Shown: positions 56,912 through 64,000 of the stretch, one piece after another
How positions within the stretch are numbered: position 1 is the stretch's first letter
How the letters are laid out: every line of letters starts with the position of its first letter
Assembly: GCA_029862005.1 (NCBI GenBank)
Contig: JAOTYD010000007.1
Span: 84,477 to 148,476, forward strand
DNA: 64,000 nt
Source: Gammaproteobacteria bacterium
Lineage (GTDB): Bacteria > Pseudomonadota > Gammaproteobacteria > GCA-001735895
Direction: 5' to 3'
Notes under the pieces: generated by a model
Told to the model about the DNA's origin: nothing
What the model saw: only the letters and a program-made list of their open reading frames with translations
Database searches by the model: none
Made by a program: the position numbers and the translations under genes

Positions 56912-57862
56912 GTGGGTGTCACGATGTTGGCACTGGCAAGATTTACCCTCAAAGGACCCTACCAGGCAGCGGCGGTCGTTGGATTGCTGGCAGTGCTGGC
57001 GGTGTTCATTCCGCCGATGGCGCCAAATACGGTACTCGGGCTGGTGGCCGGATCCATGTGCATGCTGCTGTCCTGCACGCTGGTTGGGCTGGTGATATTA
57101 ACCCAGGGATCAGTGTCCGGGCTCAAGGCAATCGGCGTATCAATCGTCGGAATTACCCTGGTTGCCTGGGTGTTGATCAGTGCCCCTGAACTGGGACTAT
57201 GGACCGGGCTGGTGCAATGGTTACCGATTATCCTGTTGACGCAAACGCTGCGCAGCAGCAAGTCACTGGCGCTGACCATGCTGGTTGGGCTGGCTATCGG
57301 TGTGATAGGCGTTGGGGTGCAATACCTGGTCTGGAATAATCTGGAAGCCGTGATGGTTTCGCAGGCGATCCAGCGCACGGGACAGGTCGACCAGCTCGAT
57401 GAAAAGCTGGTGGAACGAAATATCCAGCTGGTGCGATTGTTTGTGCTGGCGCTGGTAGCCATGGCTTACCTGGTCTTCATGCTGATCGTTTTGATCGCAA
57501 GATGGATGCAGGCAAGCCTTGCCGAATCGCGGGGTTTCAGCCAGGAATTCAGGGCGTTATCGCTGGGAAAACCCACTGCCTCAGGAGCGCTCCTGTTAAT
57601 GGTGGTCAGTTTCTGGATCGATCAATCCTGGTTGATCAGCCTGGCGTTACTGGTTGTGGTTGGCTTTATGTTTCAGGGCATAGCGGTAGTGCATGCCAAG
57701 CTGGCGCCACGCAGGCAGGCGCGAATGCTACTGGTGCTATTTTACACGCTATTGCTGGTTTTCCCGCAGGTGGTGGCATTGACCGCCATTACCGGGGTGC
57801 TTGATAACTGGTTGGTTTTCAGAAAAAATGCTGTAAAACCAAGTGATGATAATGATTTGTGA
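56912..57862 (+). CDS. DUF2232 family membrane protein
   Basis: 316 residues with about eight or nine hydrophobic helices; start read as GTG, with an ATG 12 bp later equally possible (MLALARFTLKG). Position between rpsR and rplI is characteristic of this family in gammaproteobacteria. Function unknown. The 5 bp from rpsR suggest co-transcription. Confidence 0.85.
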   Translation: MGVTMLALARFTLKGPYQAAAVVGLLAVLAVFIPPMAPNTVLGLVAGSMCMLLSCTLVGLVILTQGSVSGLKAIGVSIVGITLVAWVLISAPELGLWTGLVQWLPIILLTQTLRSSKSLALTMLVGLAIGVIGVGVQYLVWNNLEAVMVSQAIQRTGQVDQLDEKLVERNIQLVRLFVLALVAMAYLVFMLIVLIARWMQASLAESRGFSQEFRALSLGKPTASGALLLMVVSFWIDQSWLISLALLVVVGFMFQGIAVVHAKLAPRRQARMLLVLFYTLLLVFPQVVALTAITGVLDNWLVFRKNAVKPSDDNDL

Positions 57863-57876
57863 GATGAGGTAATCTA

Positions 57877-58329
57877 ATGGAAGTCATCCTTTTGGAAAAT
57901 ATTGAAAACCTGGGTTCGGTGGGAGACAAGGTCACCGTCAAAGCCGGGTTTGCCCGCAATTACCTGGTGCCACAGGCCAAGGCCAAGGTTGCCACTGCCG
58001 AAAATATGGCGGAGTTTGAAGCGCGCCGGGCGGAACTGGAAAAAGCGGCTGCCGAGGCCAGGGTAACAGCAGAAGCCCGCAGACAGGCGATCGAGTCACT
58101 GGGTGTAATCGAGGTAACCGCACGGGTGGGCTCGGAAGGCAAGTTGTTCGGTTCGATTGGAGTTGCCGATGTCTGTGAGGCGATCGCAACGCTTGGGGAA
58201 ACCGTGGAAAAAAGCGAGATCCGCATGCCGGAAGGCGCTCTGCGCGTTACCGGCGAGCATATTGTTGATATTCATCTCTACACCGATATCGACACCCAGG
58301 TGACAATTAATATCATCGGCGAGGAATAA
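57877..58329 (+). CDS. rplI: 50S ribosomal protein bL9
   Basis: 150 residues, standard size. EVILLENIENLGSVGDKVTVKAGFARNYLVPQ holds the rRNA-binding N-domain, followed by the long connecting helix (MAEFEARRAELEKAAAEARVTAEAR) and the C-domain GSEGKLFGSIGVADV. It stabilises the L1 region of the large subunit. A terminator follows. Confidence 0.98.
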   Translation: MEVILLENIENLGSVGDKVTVKAGFARNYLVPQAKAKVATAENMAEFEARRAELEKAAAEARVTAEARRQAIESLGVIEVTARVGSEGKLFGSIGVADVCEAIATLGETVEKSEIRMPEGALRVTGEHIVDIHLYTDIDTQVTINIIGEE

Positions 58330-58354
58330 AAAACCGAAGATCGCAATAAATTTA

Positions 58355-58385
58355 AAAAGGCTGCTGCTTAAGTAGCCTTTTACTT
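58355..58385 (+). terminator. Rho-independent terminator after rplI
   Basis: AAAAGGCT pairs with AGCCTTTT and the stem extends inward (GCT with AGT, one wobble) to a 5-base loop, followed by a T-rich tail. It lies 25 bp after the rplI stop and separates the ribosomal operon from dnaB. Confidence 0.75.
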
Positions 58386-58446
58386 TTGGGCGCCGACAAA
58401 AAGGTTTATCATTAGCGATCCATGTCGATCTTCCTTCACGCCAGAT

Positions 58447-59841
58447 ATGTCTGAAATCTCCTCCCGCGTAGCCGAGCTGAGCCAGCGTGTCGATGAACTC
58501 AAGGTTCCTCCGCATTCCATGGAAGCCGAACAGTCGGTCATCGGCGGCTTAATGCTGGACAACCGGTCCTGGGACGATATCGCGGATATTGTTAATGAGC
58601 AGGATTTCTACCGACACGATCACAGCCTGATACTCAGGGCGATCAATTCGCTGGCGCAAGAAGACAAGCCCTACGACGTGGTGACGGTTTCAGAATGGCT
58701 GGGTTCCCGGGGTGAACTCGAATCCATCGGCGGGCTTGCCTACCTGAGTATTCTCGCCAACGACACCCCGACCGCCGTTAACGTCAAGGCATACGCGAAT
58801 ATCGTGCGCGAGTACTCGATATTGCGCAGTCTGATCCAAGTTGGAAACGAAATTTCGGCCAGTGCCTATAACTCCGATGGTCGTCCCAGCAGGGAAATAC
58901 TTGATGAAGCGGAGCGCAAGGTTTTCATGATTGCCGAGCAAAGTGCCGGAAATCGCGAGGGCTTTGAAGTAATCAACGATCTGCTGGGACGGGCCGTGCA
59001 ACGCGTCGAGGAAATGTATCGCAACAAGGAGGCGATCACCGGGATCGCAACCGGGTTCAATCTCTTCGATGATAAAACCTCGGGCCTGCAGAACTCTGAT
59101 CTGATCATCATCGCCGGGCGCCCGTCGATGGGTAAAACCAGCCTTGCGATGAATATTGCCGAAACTGCGGCTCTGAATGGTGAAAAGTCGGTAGCCGTGT
59201 TCAGCATGGAGATGCCAGGCGAACAGCTGGCGCTGCGCATGATGTCTTCATTAGGGCGTATCGACCAGCATAACCTGCGCACCGGCAAGCTCGATGATCA
59301 TGACTGGCCGAGACTGATTTCATCGGTCAATATGCTTTCCAAGGCAAAATTGTTTATCGATGATACACCGGCGCTGACACCCACCGAGTTGCGTGCGCGT
59401 ACCCGCCGCCTGAAACGAGAGCACGGGCTGGACCTGGTGGTTATCGATTACCTGCAGTTGATGCAGGTCTCCGGTTCTACCGAAAACAGGGCGACGGAAA
59501 TTTCCGAGATTTCACGCTCCCTAAAGGCGCTTGCAAAGGAATTGAACGTGCCGGTAGTTGCACTTTCGCAATTGAATCGAAGTGTCGAGTCGAGGCCGGA
59601 CAAACGGCCGGTCATGTCCGACTTGCGTGAATCCGGCAGTATTGAACAGGATGCCGACGTCATTTTGTTTATTTATCGTGACGAGGTGTATAACCCTGAA
59701 AGCGCCGACCAGGGTGTCGCCGAGTTGTTGATTCGCAAGCAACGCAATGGGCCGATAGGCATGGTTAAGCTGGCTTTTCTCGGGCAGTACACGCGTTTCG
59801 AAAATCTTGCGTTCGATCACTACGGAGGCGAGTTTGAATAG
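58447..59841 (+). CDS. dnaB: Replicative DNA helicase DnaB
   Basis: 464 residues, no intein. The N-terminal domain (PPHSMEAEQSVIGGLMLD) is followed by the RecA-like motor: Walker A AGRPSMGKTS (Lys230), FSMEMPGEQLALRM, VVIDYLQLM and LRESGSIEQDADVILFIYRD. It unwinds DNA at the replication fork as a hexamer. Its end overlaps the alr start. Confidence 0.97.
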   Translation: MSEISSRVAELSQRVDELKVPPHSMEAEQSVIGGLMLDNRSWDDIADIVNEQDFYRHDHSLILRAINSLAQEDKPYDVVTVSEWLGSRGELESIGGLAYLSILANDTPTAVNVKAYANIVREYSILRSLIQVGNEISASAYNSDGRPSREILDEAERKVFMIAEQSAGNREGFEVINDLLGRAVQRVEEMYRNKEAITGIATGFNLFDDKTSGLQNSDLIIIAGRPSMGKTSLAMNIAETAALNGEKSVAVFSMEMPGEQLALRMMSSLGRIDQHNLRTGKLDDHDWPRLISSVNMLSKAKLFIDDTPALTPTELRARTRRLKREHGLDLVVIDYLQLMQVSGSTENRATEISEISRSLKALAKELNVPVVALSQLNRSVESRPDKRPVMSDLRESGSIEQDADVILFIYRDEVYNPESADQGVAELLIRKQRNGPIGMVKLAFLGQYTRFENLAFDHYGGEFE

Positions 59842-60928
59842 CCATGGGGCGAACCGGCATTCACGCGCAATCATCGACCTCGAAGCGTTACGACAAAATT
59901 ACCGGTATTTAAAAGAGACGGCAGGCGGTAACCGGCTCATCGCCGTGATCAAGGCCGACGCCTATGGCCATGGCGCAGTCGAAGTTGCAACCGCACTTGC
60001 CGATGCCGATGCCGATGCGTTTGCAGTAGCCACAGTGGGCGAGGCGGTGGTGCTGCGACAGGCGGGGGTTACGCAGAAAATTATCATCATGAGCGGCTTT
60101 GTCCGCCTGGCGGAGTTGCAGTCCTGCATCGATTATTCCCTTGATCCGGTATTGCATCACCAGTTTCATCTCGATTGTTTACAAGCAGTACCCGATCTCA
60201 GCGATCTCGAAGTCTGGTTGAAAATTGATACCGGCATGGGCAGGCTTGGATTCTCACGGGAACGAGGGCGCGAAATCGTTGATTTCCTGGCCGGCCTGAA
60301 TACGCTGGGGGGCATTCGCATGATGACTCACCTCGCTCATGCCGACGCCGTTGACAGTGGCTTCACCGAATTACAAATGGGCCAGGTCAAGTCTCTCGGT
60401 CTCGACGACTACGAGTGGGGTATTGCTAATTCGGCAGGGATACTCGGTTGGCCCGACACCCACCGTATATGGGTGCGCGCAGGAATAGCACTCTACGGCG
60501 CCGATCCGATGTCTGATCGTAAGCAGATGCAACGCGAACTGCGGCCTGCCATGGTCATGAAATCACTGGTGCTTGCGGTCAATGCGCATCAAAAGGGGGA
60601 CATGATCGGTTATGGCAATACCTACACCTGTCCCGTTGATATGACGATTGCAGTAGTCGCGGCCGGTTACGCGGATGGCTATCCTCGACACAAGGTTGAT
60701 AGCGCGCAAATTGAGATACAGGGCAAGTTATGTGATGTCGTCGGGAGGGTATCGATGGATATGATCACGGCTGATGTCAGTCATCTGGAGGATGTCCGGA
60801 TTGACGACGAGGTGACACTGTTTGGAGCGAATCCGGACGTCAATGACCTCGCCGATTGCTCGCAAACCATCGCCTACGAAATCCTGTGCAACGTCGGTGC
60901 CCACGTAAAACGGGAATATATCGGTTAA
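59834..60928 (+). CDS. alr: Alanine racemase
   Basis: 364 residues from a TTG start overlapping dnaB by 8 bp, preceded by GGAGG at the right distance; an earlier TTG is less likely. PLP lysine in AVIKADAYGHG (Lys40) and catalytic tyrosine in GYGNTYTC (Tyr260) are present, with GRVSMDMITADV near the C-terminus. It makes D-alanine for peptidoglycan. The dnaB-alr pair is conserved. Confidence 0.95.
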   Translation: MNSHGANRHSRAIIDLEALRQNYRYLKETAGGNRLIAVIKADAYGHGAVEVATALADADADAFAVATVGEAVVLRQAGVTQKIIIMSGFVRLAELQSCIDYSLDPVLHHQFHLDCLQAVPDLSDLEVWLKIDTGMGRLGFSRERGREIVDFLAGLNTLGGIRMMTHLAHADAVDSGFTELQMGQVKSLGLDDYEWGIANSAGILGWPDTHRIWVRAGIALYGADPMSDRKQMQRELRPAMVMKSLVLAVNAHQKGDMIGYGNTYTCPVDMTIAVVAAGYADGYPRHKVDSAQIEIQGKLCDVVGRVSMDMITADVSHLEDVRIDDEVTLFGANPDVNDLADCSQTIAYEILCNVGAHVKREYIG

Positions 60929-60982
60929 TTATTAAGACCGTGATCCCGCAAATCGAGAACCATCGTCGCCCAACTAAAAATT

Positions 60983-61104
60983 TGTCATCCCGCGCCCGAA
61001 ATACGTCATCCCGCGGCTTGACCGCGGGATCCAGAAAGACCCGACCCATTCAAACGATCCTGGATCCCGCCGGTCCGACGCCTCGGGTCAAGCCGCGGTA
61101 TGAC
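60983..61104. repeat. Inverted repeat pair of an intergenic palindromic element, plus a partial copy
   Basis: A copy at 61005-61034 starts GTCATCCCGCGGCTTGACC and ends GGGATCCAG. The region 61060-61104 is a diverged inverted copy (CTGGATCCCGC, then GTCAAGCCGCGG and ATGAC). A third, partial GTCATCCCGCG is at 60983-60993. The arms can pair into a long hairpin. This type of scattered palindromic repeat is common between genes of proteobacteria. Confidence 0.75.
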
Positions 61105-61167
61105 AGACAGCTCAATTTACACTGGCAAATCAGCCTAAATATCCGTAGAATCGCGCCTTCAATTTCT

Positions 61168-61244
61168 GCGCCTGTAGCTCAGCTGGATAGAGTACTCGGC
61201 TACGAACCGAGCGGTCGGGAGTTCGAATCTCTCCAGGCGCGCCA
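61168..61244 (+). tRNA. tRNA-Arg (ACG)
   Basis: 77 nt with encoded CCA. Acceptor stem GCGCCTG with CAGGCGC, D-loop AGCTGGATAG, anticodon loop CTACGAA reading ACG (wobble A would be inosine), T-loop GTTCGAATC. It marks the left edge of the low-G+C cassette region. Confidence 0.96.
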
Positions 61245-61249
61245 TCTTT

Positions 61250-61286
61250 AAACCCTTTTAGGTCAGTGACTTATGAGGGTTTTTTT
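61250..61286 (+). terminator. Terminator after tRNA-Arg
   Basis: AAACCCT pairs with AGGGTTT across a 19-base loop, and a run of T follows. It lies 6 bp after the tRNA. Confidence 0.6.
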
Positions 61287-61319
61287 AATGTTATTCATAA
61301 GATTGGTTTTCTCCTAAGC

Positions 61320-61392
61320 ACATAACGCCTCGCATCAGCGGCAGACAAAGCGCGTAGCGGATTGGCTGTCCGGCTGCATGCGCTTGTTAGGC
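61320..61392 (-). repeat. attC-like site of an integron cassette (best copy)
   Basis: Read on the minus strand it starts GCCTAAC followed by AAGCGCATGCAG (R'' and L'' boxes, RYYYAAC consensus) and ends GAGGCGTTATGT (R' box with the cut point in GTTAT). Between them CGCATGCAGCCGGACAGCCAA and a second arm form an imperfect dyad around a loop containing CCGCTACGCGC. R'' lies 9 bp after the stop of the VOC gene, as expected for a cassette. The opposite orientation fits the consensus less well. Confidence 0.65.
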
Positions 61393-61400
61393 AATTTCCT

Positions 61401-61781
61401 CTACTCCCACACATTAGCATTCTCTTCGAAATCGGAACGTATTGGACCAATAACACAAAATCGATGCTTACTTGGTGCTTCCATAACTACCCATTTCTCC
61501 ATCCTTTCTACTATCTCGGCACCTAGGGACAGCAATCTATTCACTTCGGCCTCGATGTCATCTGTTTCGATATCAAAATGGACCCGGTTTGGGTGATCGA
61601 CCTTCTGTAAAATTACTTGCGCCTCGCTAGGCGTCCCGTTGAGCCGCACGTATCGTTGGTTTATTTGCCCTTCTTGAGACTCTGGTTCGGCTCCTAGAGC
61701 CGCTCCCCAGAATTCAGCATGTTCAAATAAATCTTCAGATTGGCAATCCACTACCAATGCACCTAAGCGACTTTTATGCAT
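61401..61781 (-). CDS. VOC-fold (glyoxalase/bleomycin resistance-like) protein, cassette gene
   Basis: 126 residues. Typical VOC order: LGALVVDCQSEDLFEHAEFWGAAL, then VRLNGTPSEAQVILQKV, VHFDIETDDIEAEVNRLLSLGAEIV and APSKHRFCVIGPI. One metal-ligand set seems possible (His in VHFD), but a second half-domain is absent, so it would act as a dimer. No substrate can be named. It sits between a recombination-box sequence upstream and an attC-like site downstream, so it looks like one integron cassette of about 490 bp. Confidence 0.75.
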   Translation of the reverse strand: MHKSRLGALVVDCQSEDLFEHAEFWGAALGAEPESQEGQINQRYVRLNGTPSEAQVILQKVDHPNRVHFDIETDDIEAEVNRLLSLGAEIVERMEKWVVMEAPSKHRFCVIGPIRSDFEENANVWE

Positions 61782-61809
61782 ATTAAATTCTCCAAGATTT
61801 GGCTCAGTT

Positions 61810-61870
61810 GCCTAACAGCTGAATTATGAGGTAATTGACTCGATAACTCATTATCGTTTCATTGTTGAGT
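61810..61870 (-). repeat. Short attC-like site upstream of the VOC cassette
   Basis: On the minus strand it begins ACTCAAC, contains a weak dyad (ATAATGAG with CTCATAAT) and ends GCTGTTAGGC, a perfect GTTRRRY R' box. 61 bp, the length of a classic 59-base element. Its 3' half closely matches that at 63649-63705. Confidence 0.5.
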
Positions 61871-61970
61871 GTCCGTTCATGGCCGTTTCGAGAAGCCCAG
61901 CTAGTTCATCTGAGGGTCCGCTTACGAGAAAGCTGCCGCTCAAACTGGATCAATCAGCGGCGATCTACGA
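61810..61970 (-). repeat. Imperfect 160-bp repeat, copy 1
   Basis: Read on the plus strand, it shares CCCAGCTA, AGAAAGCTG and GATC-ATCAGCGGCGA blocks in the same order with 63649-63805. It includes the short attC-like site at its left end. Not translated convincingly in any frame. Confidence 0.6.
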
Positions 61971-62048
61971 CCCTGAGCGGAAATTCACAAGGCAAGGTGG
62001 AAAATATAAAATGCCAACAAAACGCATCGAATTGGTTGGAGAACAATA

Positions 62049-62915
62049 ATGAATAAGGTTGAGGAGTTTGGTCCACTTGACCCATCAAGTGGTGTAAGCC
62101 CTGAGGATTACAGGAAAGCGGTTGTCTTTGAGCTTAGCTCACCTTTAGGGGGTAATTGGAAGACTGAAATTGTCGAAGTATGCGGTCAAGTTTTTGTGCG
62201 CGCGTTTCCTCCATTGCATCGCGGCCCAGTATCAGCAAACTACTCAGATCATGGAGGAAAGTATTCATTAAGTGGATATACCGGAGAAATTGAGGAGCCT
62301 ACGGAGGGAGTTAAATACTTATTAGATTTCATCTCCATGGCCTTAACTCGCAACGATCCAGACAATCTAGCAAGTGATCGCGACTCAAAAGAAGGCTTTC
62401 CTCCCGCAAGGCTACCGAAAATACCTTTGAAATGGTTTTACAAACCTAGAATGTTGGCCAAACCTCCCAAGTTTTCAAAGATGAAACTGGGTGATGTTAT
62501 CGACTGGCAACAACGTTTCTTTGATACCCAGAAACTGCCCGGTGGTGGTTATCACTCTGGTTTAGTTTCAACCGGTCTAGGCAAGTATCAGTTCGATAGG
62601 TTCCATCTTCCAGAACTTGCACAAACCTCTGGCACCTCAATGAAAGCGATATTTGATGAGCAGCTGCAGGATTATTTTGCGCTTAGGCTTCTAGCTGGTG
62701 CTGATCTCTACGATTATTTGAACGACCAGTTAGAAGCCCAGGTCTTTGCCTATAGATTGGCATTACATTGGCCGGGTCTACCATTGGTCTCTGAGGGGCA
62801 TACGGACGGTTGGGGTAGCAAATATGAACCTGGATATAGTTCTGTCTCTGGTAGTGTACCGATGGTGGGTTGGAAGACATTCTTACTTGCTGTCCAGAAT
62901 GTAAAAGTGCGATAG
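62049..62915 (+). CDS. Hypothetical protein with possible lysozyme-like domain, in the cassette region
   Basis: 288 residues. The C-terminal half reads like the helical lysozyme-fold proteins of phage tails: KLGDVIDWQQRFF, a TGLGKYQFDRFHLPELAQ stretch, then KAIFDEQLQDYFALRLL and a WPGLP ending. The N-terminal 110 residues (FELSSPLGGNWKTEIVEVC) match nothing I recognise. No signal peptide. It is plus-strand while the other cassette genes are minus. G+C is lower than in the housekeeping genes. The lysozyme assignment is a pattern guess. Confidence 0.55.
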   Translation: MNKVEEFGPLDPSSGVSPEDYRKAVVFELSSPLGGNWKTEIVEVCGQVFVRAFPPLHRGPVSANYSDHGGKYSLSGYTGEIEEPTEGVKYLLDFISMALTRNDPDNLASDRDSKEGFPPARLPKIPLKWFYKPRMLAKPPKFSKMKLGDVIDWQQRFFDTQKLPGGGYHSGLVSTGLGKYQFDRFHLPELAQTSGTSMKAIFDEQLQDYFALRLLAGADLYDYLNDQLEAQVFAYRLALHWPGLPLVSEGHTDGWGSKYEPGYSSVSGSVPMVGWKTFLLAVQNVKVR

Positions 62916-62967
62916 TTGTGTACCAATCAAAGGGGTCAGTGTCGATTGATTACGGTTAGACACGAAT

Positions 62968-63026
62968 GTCTGTTCCTGGCCGGAGATTGCCCCCTACCAG
63001 TACTCGACGAGCGTCAGCTTTGGGGA
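62968..63026 (-). repeat. Imperfect repeat, partial copy 3
   Basis: Shares the words GTCTGxTCxTGGCCG and AGATTGCC-CCTA with the middle of copy 2 (63649-63805), but lacks both ends. Confidence 0.5.
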
Positions 63027-63029
63027 AAT

Positions 63030-63078
63030 AGTTAGTATCAGCGCGAGTGGTTTGTCCGACTGCATGCGTTTGTTAGGC
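63030..63078 (-). repeat. Truncated attC-like site after the second cassette gene
   Basis: On the minus strand it starts GCCTAAC then AAACGCATGCAG and CGGACA, nearly identical to the front half of the 61320-61392 site, but the second arm and R' box are missing. R'' lies 15 bp after the stop of the 63094-63612 gene. Confidence 0.5.
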
Positions 63079-63093
63079 GCGTAGCAATCTTTT

Positions 63094-63612
63094 CTAAGCA
63101 TCGTCTGTCGGCTCATTATTATTTGCACAGTGCCCGATTGCGATCTTCACTAAGTTCTGTACAAATTGAAAAAAACGATAATTCATAGTGTCAGCTAACG
63201 TAATAGATCTATCGGTGAATTCACAGTTTTGCCTCAGACCAGATATGCCAGAGTAATCTGACGTCATGAATTCATTAAACTCATCAAAGTATCTATTTGC
63301 TCTGCCACCAGGAGCATGCGCACCAGTGTGCCTCACGTGCTTCCAAGCCTTTAGCTCTAGTCGGTCTCTAGGTCTTATCCAGTGATTGTGTTCGTTAAAA
63401 TCCTGTTCGTCGAGTAGAGCCCATATATAGGCCAAGGCTATTAAGTTACTAGCATGATTCAGTTGGCCTTGAATTTTCTTTGTTGCTTCGGGATTGTTGC
63501 TATATCTAACAGCATTTCGATGAACCGTACACAACCAGCCAATCATGTCAGACTCGTCCATCAGTCTTTTCTGTAACGCCAGTAATTTGTCAGTTTCGTC
63601 CTGATTGTGCAT
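63094..63612 (-). CDS. Hypothetical protein, second minus-strand cassette gene
   Basis: 172 residues. Mostly helical, with several HxxxH and HTGAHAPGG runs (about residues 115-124), Trp-rich helices (IGWLCTVHRN, AYIWALLDEQDF) and a C-terminal NNNEPTDDA. No signal peptide and no recognised domain. A potential ribosome site (CAGGGAA) lies upstream of the ATG. Flanked on the upstream side by a short attC-like site and on the downstream side by a truncated attC. Confidence 0.6.
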   Translation of the reverse strand: MHNQDETDKLLALQKRLMDESDMIGWLCTVHRNAVRYSNNPEATKKIQGQLNHASNLIALAYIWALLDEQDFNEHNHWIRPRDRLELKAWKHVRHTGAHAPGGRANRYFDEFNEFMTSDYSGISGLRQNCEFTDRSITLADTMNYRFFQFVQNLVKIAIGHCANNNEPTDDA

Positions 63613-63648
63613 GTAAATTCCCTGCTTGTAGGTCGATTACTAGGTAGC

Positions 63649-63705
63649 GCCTAACAGCATGATTAAAAGGTCATTGACCTGAGAATATACTATCTGTTGT
63701 CAGGC
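63649..63705 (-). repeat. Short attC-like site upstream of the second cassette gene
   Basis: Ends GCTGTTAGGC on the minus strand, a perfect R' box, and has a perfect 13-bp palindrome AGGTCATTGACCT inside. Its R'' box is only GCCTGAC, one base off. The 3' half is nearly the same as that at 61810-61870. Confidence 0.45.
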
Positions 63706-63805
63706 GTCTGCTCTTGGCCGAAGATTGCCTCCTAGCCCAGCTAATTGAGCGTCTCCTTTGAAGAAAGCTGACCCTCAAACTAGATCGATCAGCGGCGACA
63801 AGCGA
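63649..63805 (-). repeat. Imperfect 160-bp repeat, copy 2
   Basis: Same block order as copy 1. Occupies most of the 388 bp between the second cassette gene and the right edge, where no gene is seen. Confidence 0.6.
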
Positions 63806-63814
63806 CTGTGATTT

Positions 63815-63859
63815 CAATTGATCACGCGCGTAGCGGGCATTGGGTTCGACTTGTTATGC
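63815..63859 (-). repeat. Truncated attC-like site near the right edge
   Basis: On the minus strand it begins GCATAAC then AAGTCG, and carries the CCGCTACGCGC loop found in the best attC copy, but lacks a matching second arm. It implies a further cassette to the right. Confidence 0.4.
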
Positions 63860-63951
63860 ATTGGTAGGCACTCTGCAGAAATTTCTGGCATCACCCAAAG
63901 CTAAGAGACAGAAGATTGTGATTTACCTCATCAGGCCTCTCGACCAATATT

Positions 63952-63983
63952 ATTAGGTATACTGTCCCCAGATTCCAGATTCC
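63952..63983 (+). other. Possible edge of a REP/Y1-transposase-type element
   Basis: The word ATTAGGTATACTGTCCCC followed by two AGATTCC direct repeats resembles conserved stretches I recall next to IS200-like (Y1) transposases in gammaproteobacteria. No transposase is in the window. Weak evidence. Confidence 0.25.
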
Positions 63984-64000
63984 ATTTCTCCTTGATCAAA

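Noticed and set aside
61320..61392. Reading the attC-like site in plus orientation
   Set aside because: The R'' box would be ACATAAC and the arms lack the AA after R'' and GC before R'; the minus orientation fits all boxes and the gene order.
63649..63859. Treating the whole 211 bp from GCATAAC to GTTAGGC as one long attC
   Set aside because: The two ends pair only at the boxes; inner arms do not match.
60929..64000. CRISPR array
   Set aside because: Repeats here are irregular in length and spacing, and no cas gene is present.

Overview
The window reads as a stretch of a gammaproteobacterial chromosome, probably from a free-living aquatic or marine lineage. The best evidence is the long housekeeping block from about 33.7 to 60.9 kb: nnr, tsaE, amidase, mutL, miaA, hfq, hflX, hflK, hflC, DUF2065, hisZ, purA, tRNA-Leu, rnr, rlmB, rpsF, rpsR, DUF2232, rplI, dnaB, alr. 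This order is close to the one I know from Pseudomonas-type gammaproteobacteria. HisZ, a class II DAHP synthase, a MutL with the endonuclease motif and a cobalamin-dependent class II ribonucleotide reductase fit a non-enteric gammaproteobacterium. No species is claimed.

Layout. 0-2.3 kb: an amino-acid dehydrogenase followed by 2-oxoacid:ferredoxin oxidoreductase subunits, the last cut by the left edge. 2.4-12.1 kb: mixed metabolism, with two lipoproteins, an MBL hydrolase, argG and a short operon behind it (lipoprotein, 2Fe-2S thioredoxin-like protein, acylphosphatase), an aldose/sorbosone dehydrogenase, a flavoprotein-SelD fusion, a MetF-like reductase and DAHP synthase. 12.3-17.4 kb: a branched-chain-type amino acid ABC importer whose binding protein is convergent to the other four genes. 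17.6-22.1 kb: class II RNR, Pcm and FtsH. 22.4-30.8 kb: accessory metabolism, including a tightly packed seven-gene cluster (PhzF-like, two GNATs, a CTP-synthase-tail-like protein, a phosphatase, an unknown and a TauE-type permease), then ArgO, an MFS carrier and an FAH-family hydrolase. 30.8-33.6 kb: PEP carboxylase.

33.7-60.9 kb is the conserved block. It has two local additions: an eroded alpha/beta hydrolase pseudogene plus transaldolase between the amidase and mutL, and two tandem secreted zinc metalloproteases between purA and tRNA-Leu. These paralogues end in a membrane-anchor tail; that of the second resembles GlyGly-CTERM.

From the tRNA-Arg at 61.2 kb to the right end the texture changes. 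A+T content rises, genes are sparse and unusual, and several degenerate integron attC-like sites appear, all best read on the minus strand. Two minus-strand genes (a VOC-fold protein and an unknown) each sit between a recombination-box sequence and an attC-like element, as cassettes do. A plus-strand gene with a possible lysozyme-like domain lies between them. An imperfect repeat of about 160 bp occurs twice plus one partial copy. No integron integrase is in the window. This cassette zone is the least ordinary part of the sequence.

Coordinates, motifs and spacing come from reading the sequence. Family names come from recognition of motifs without database searches.
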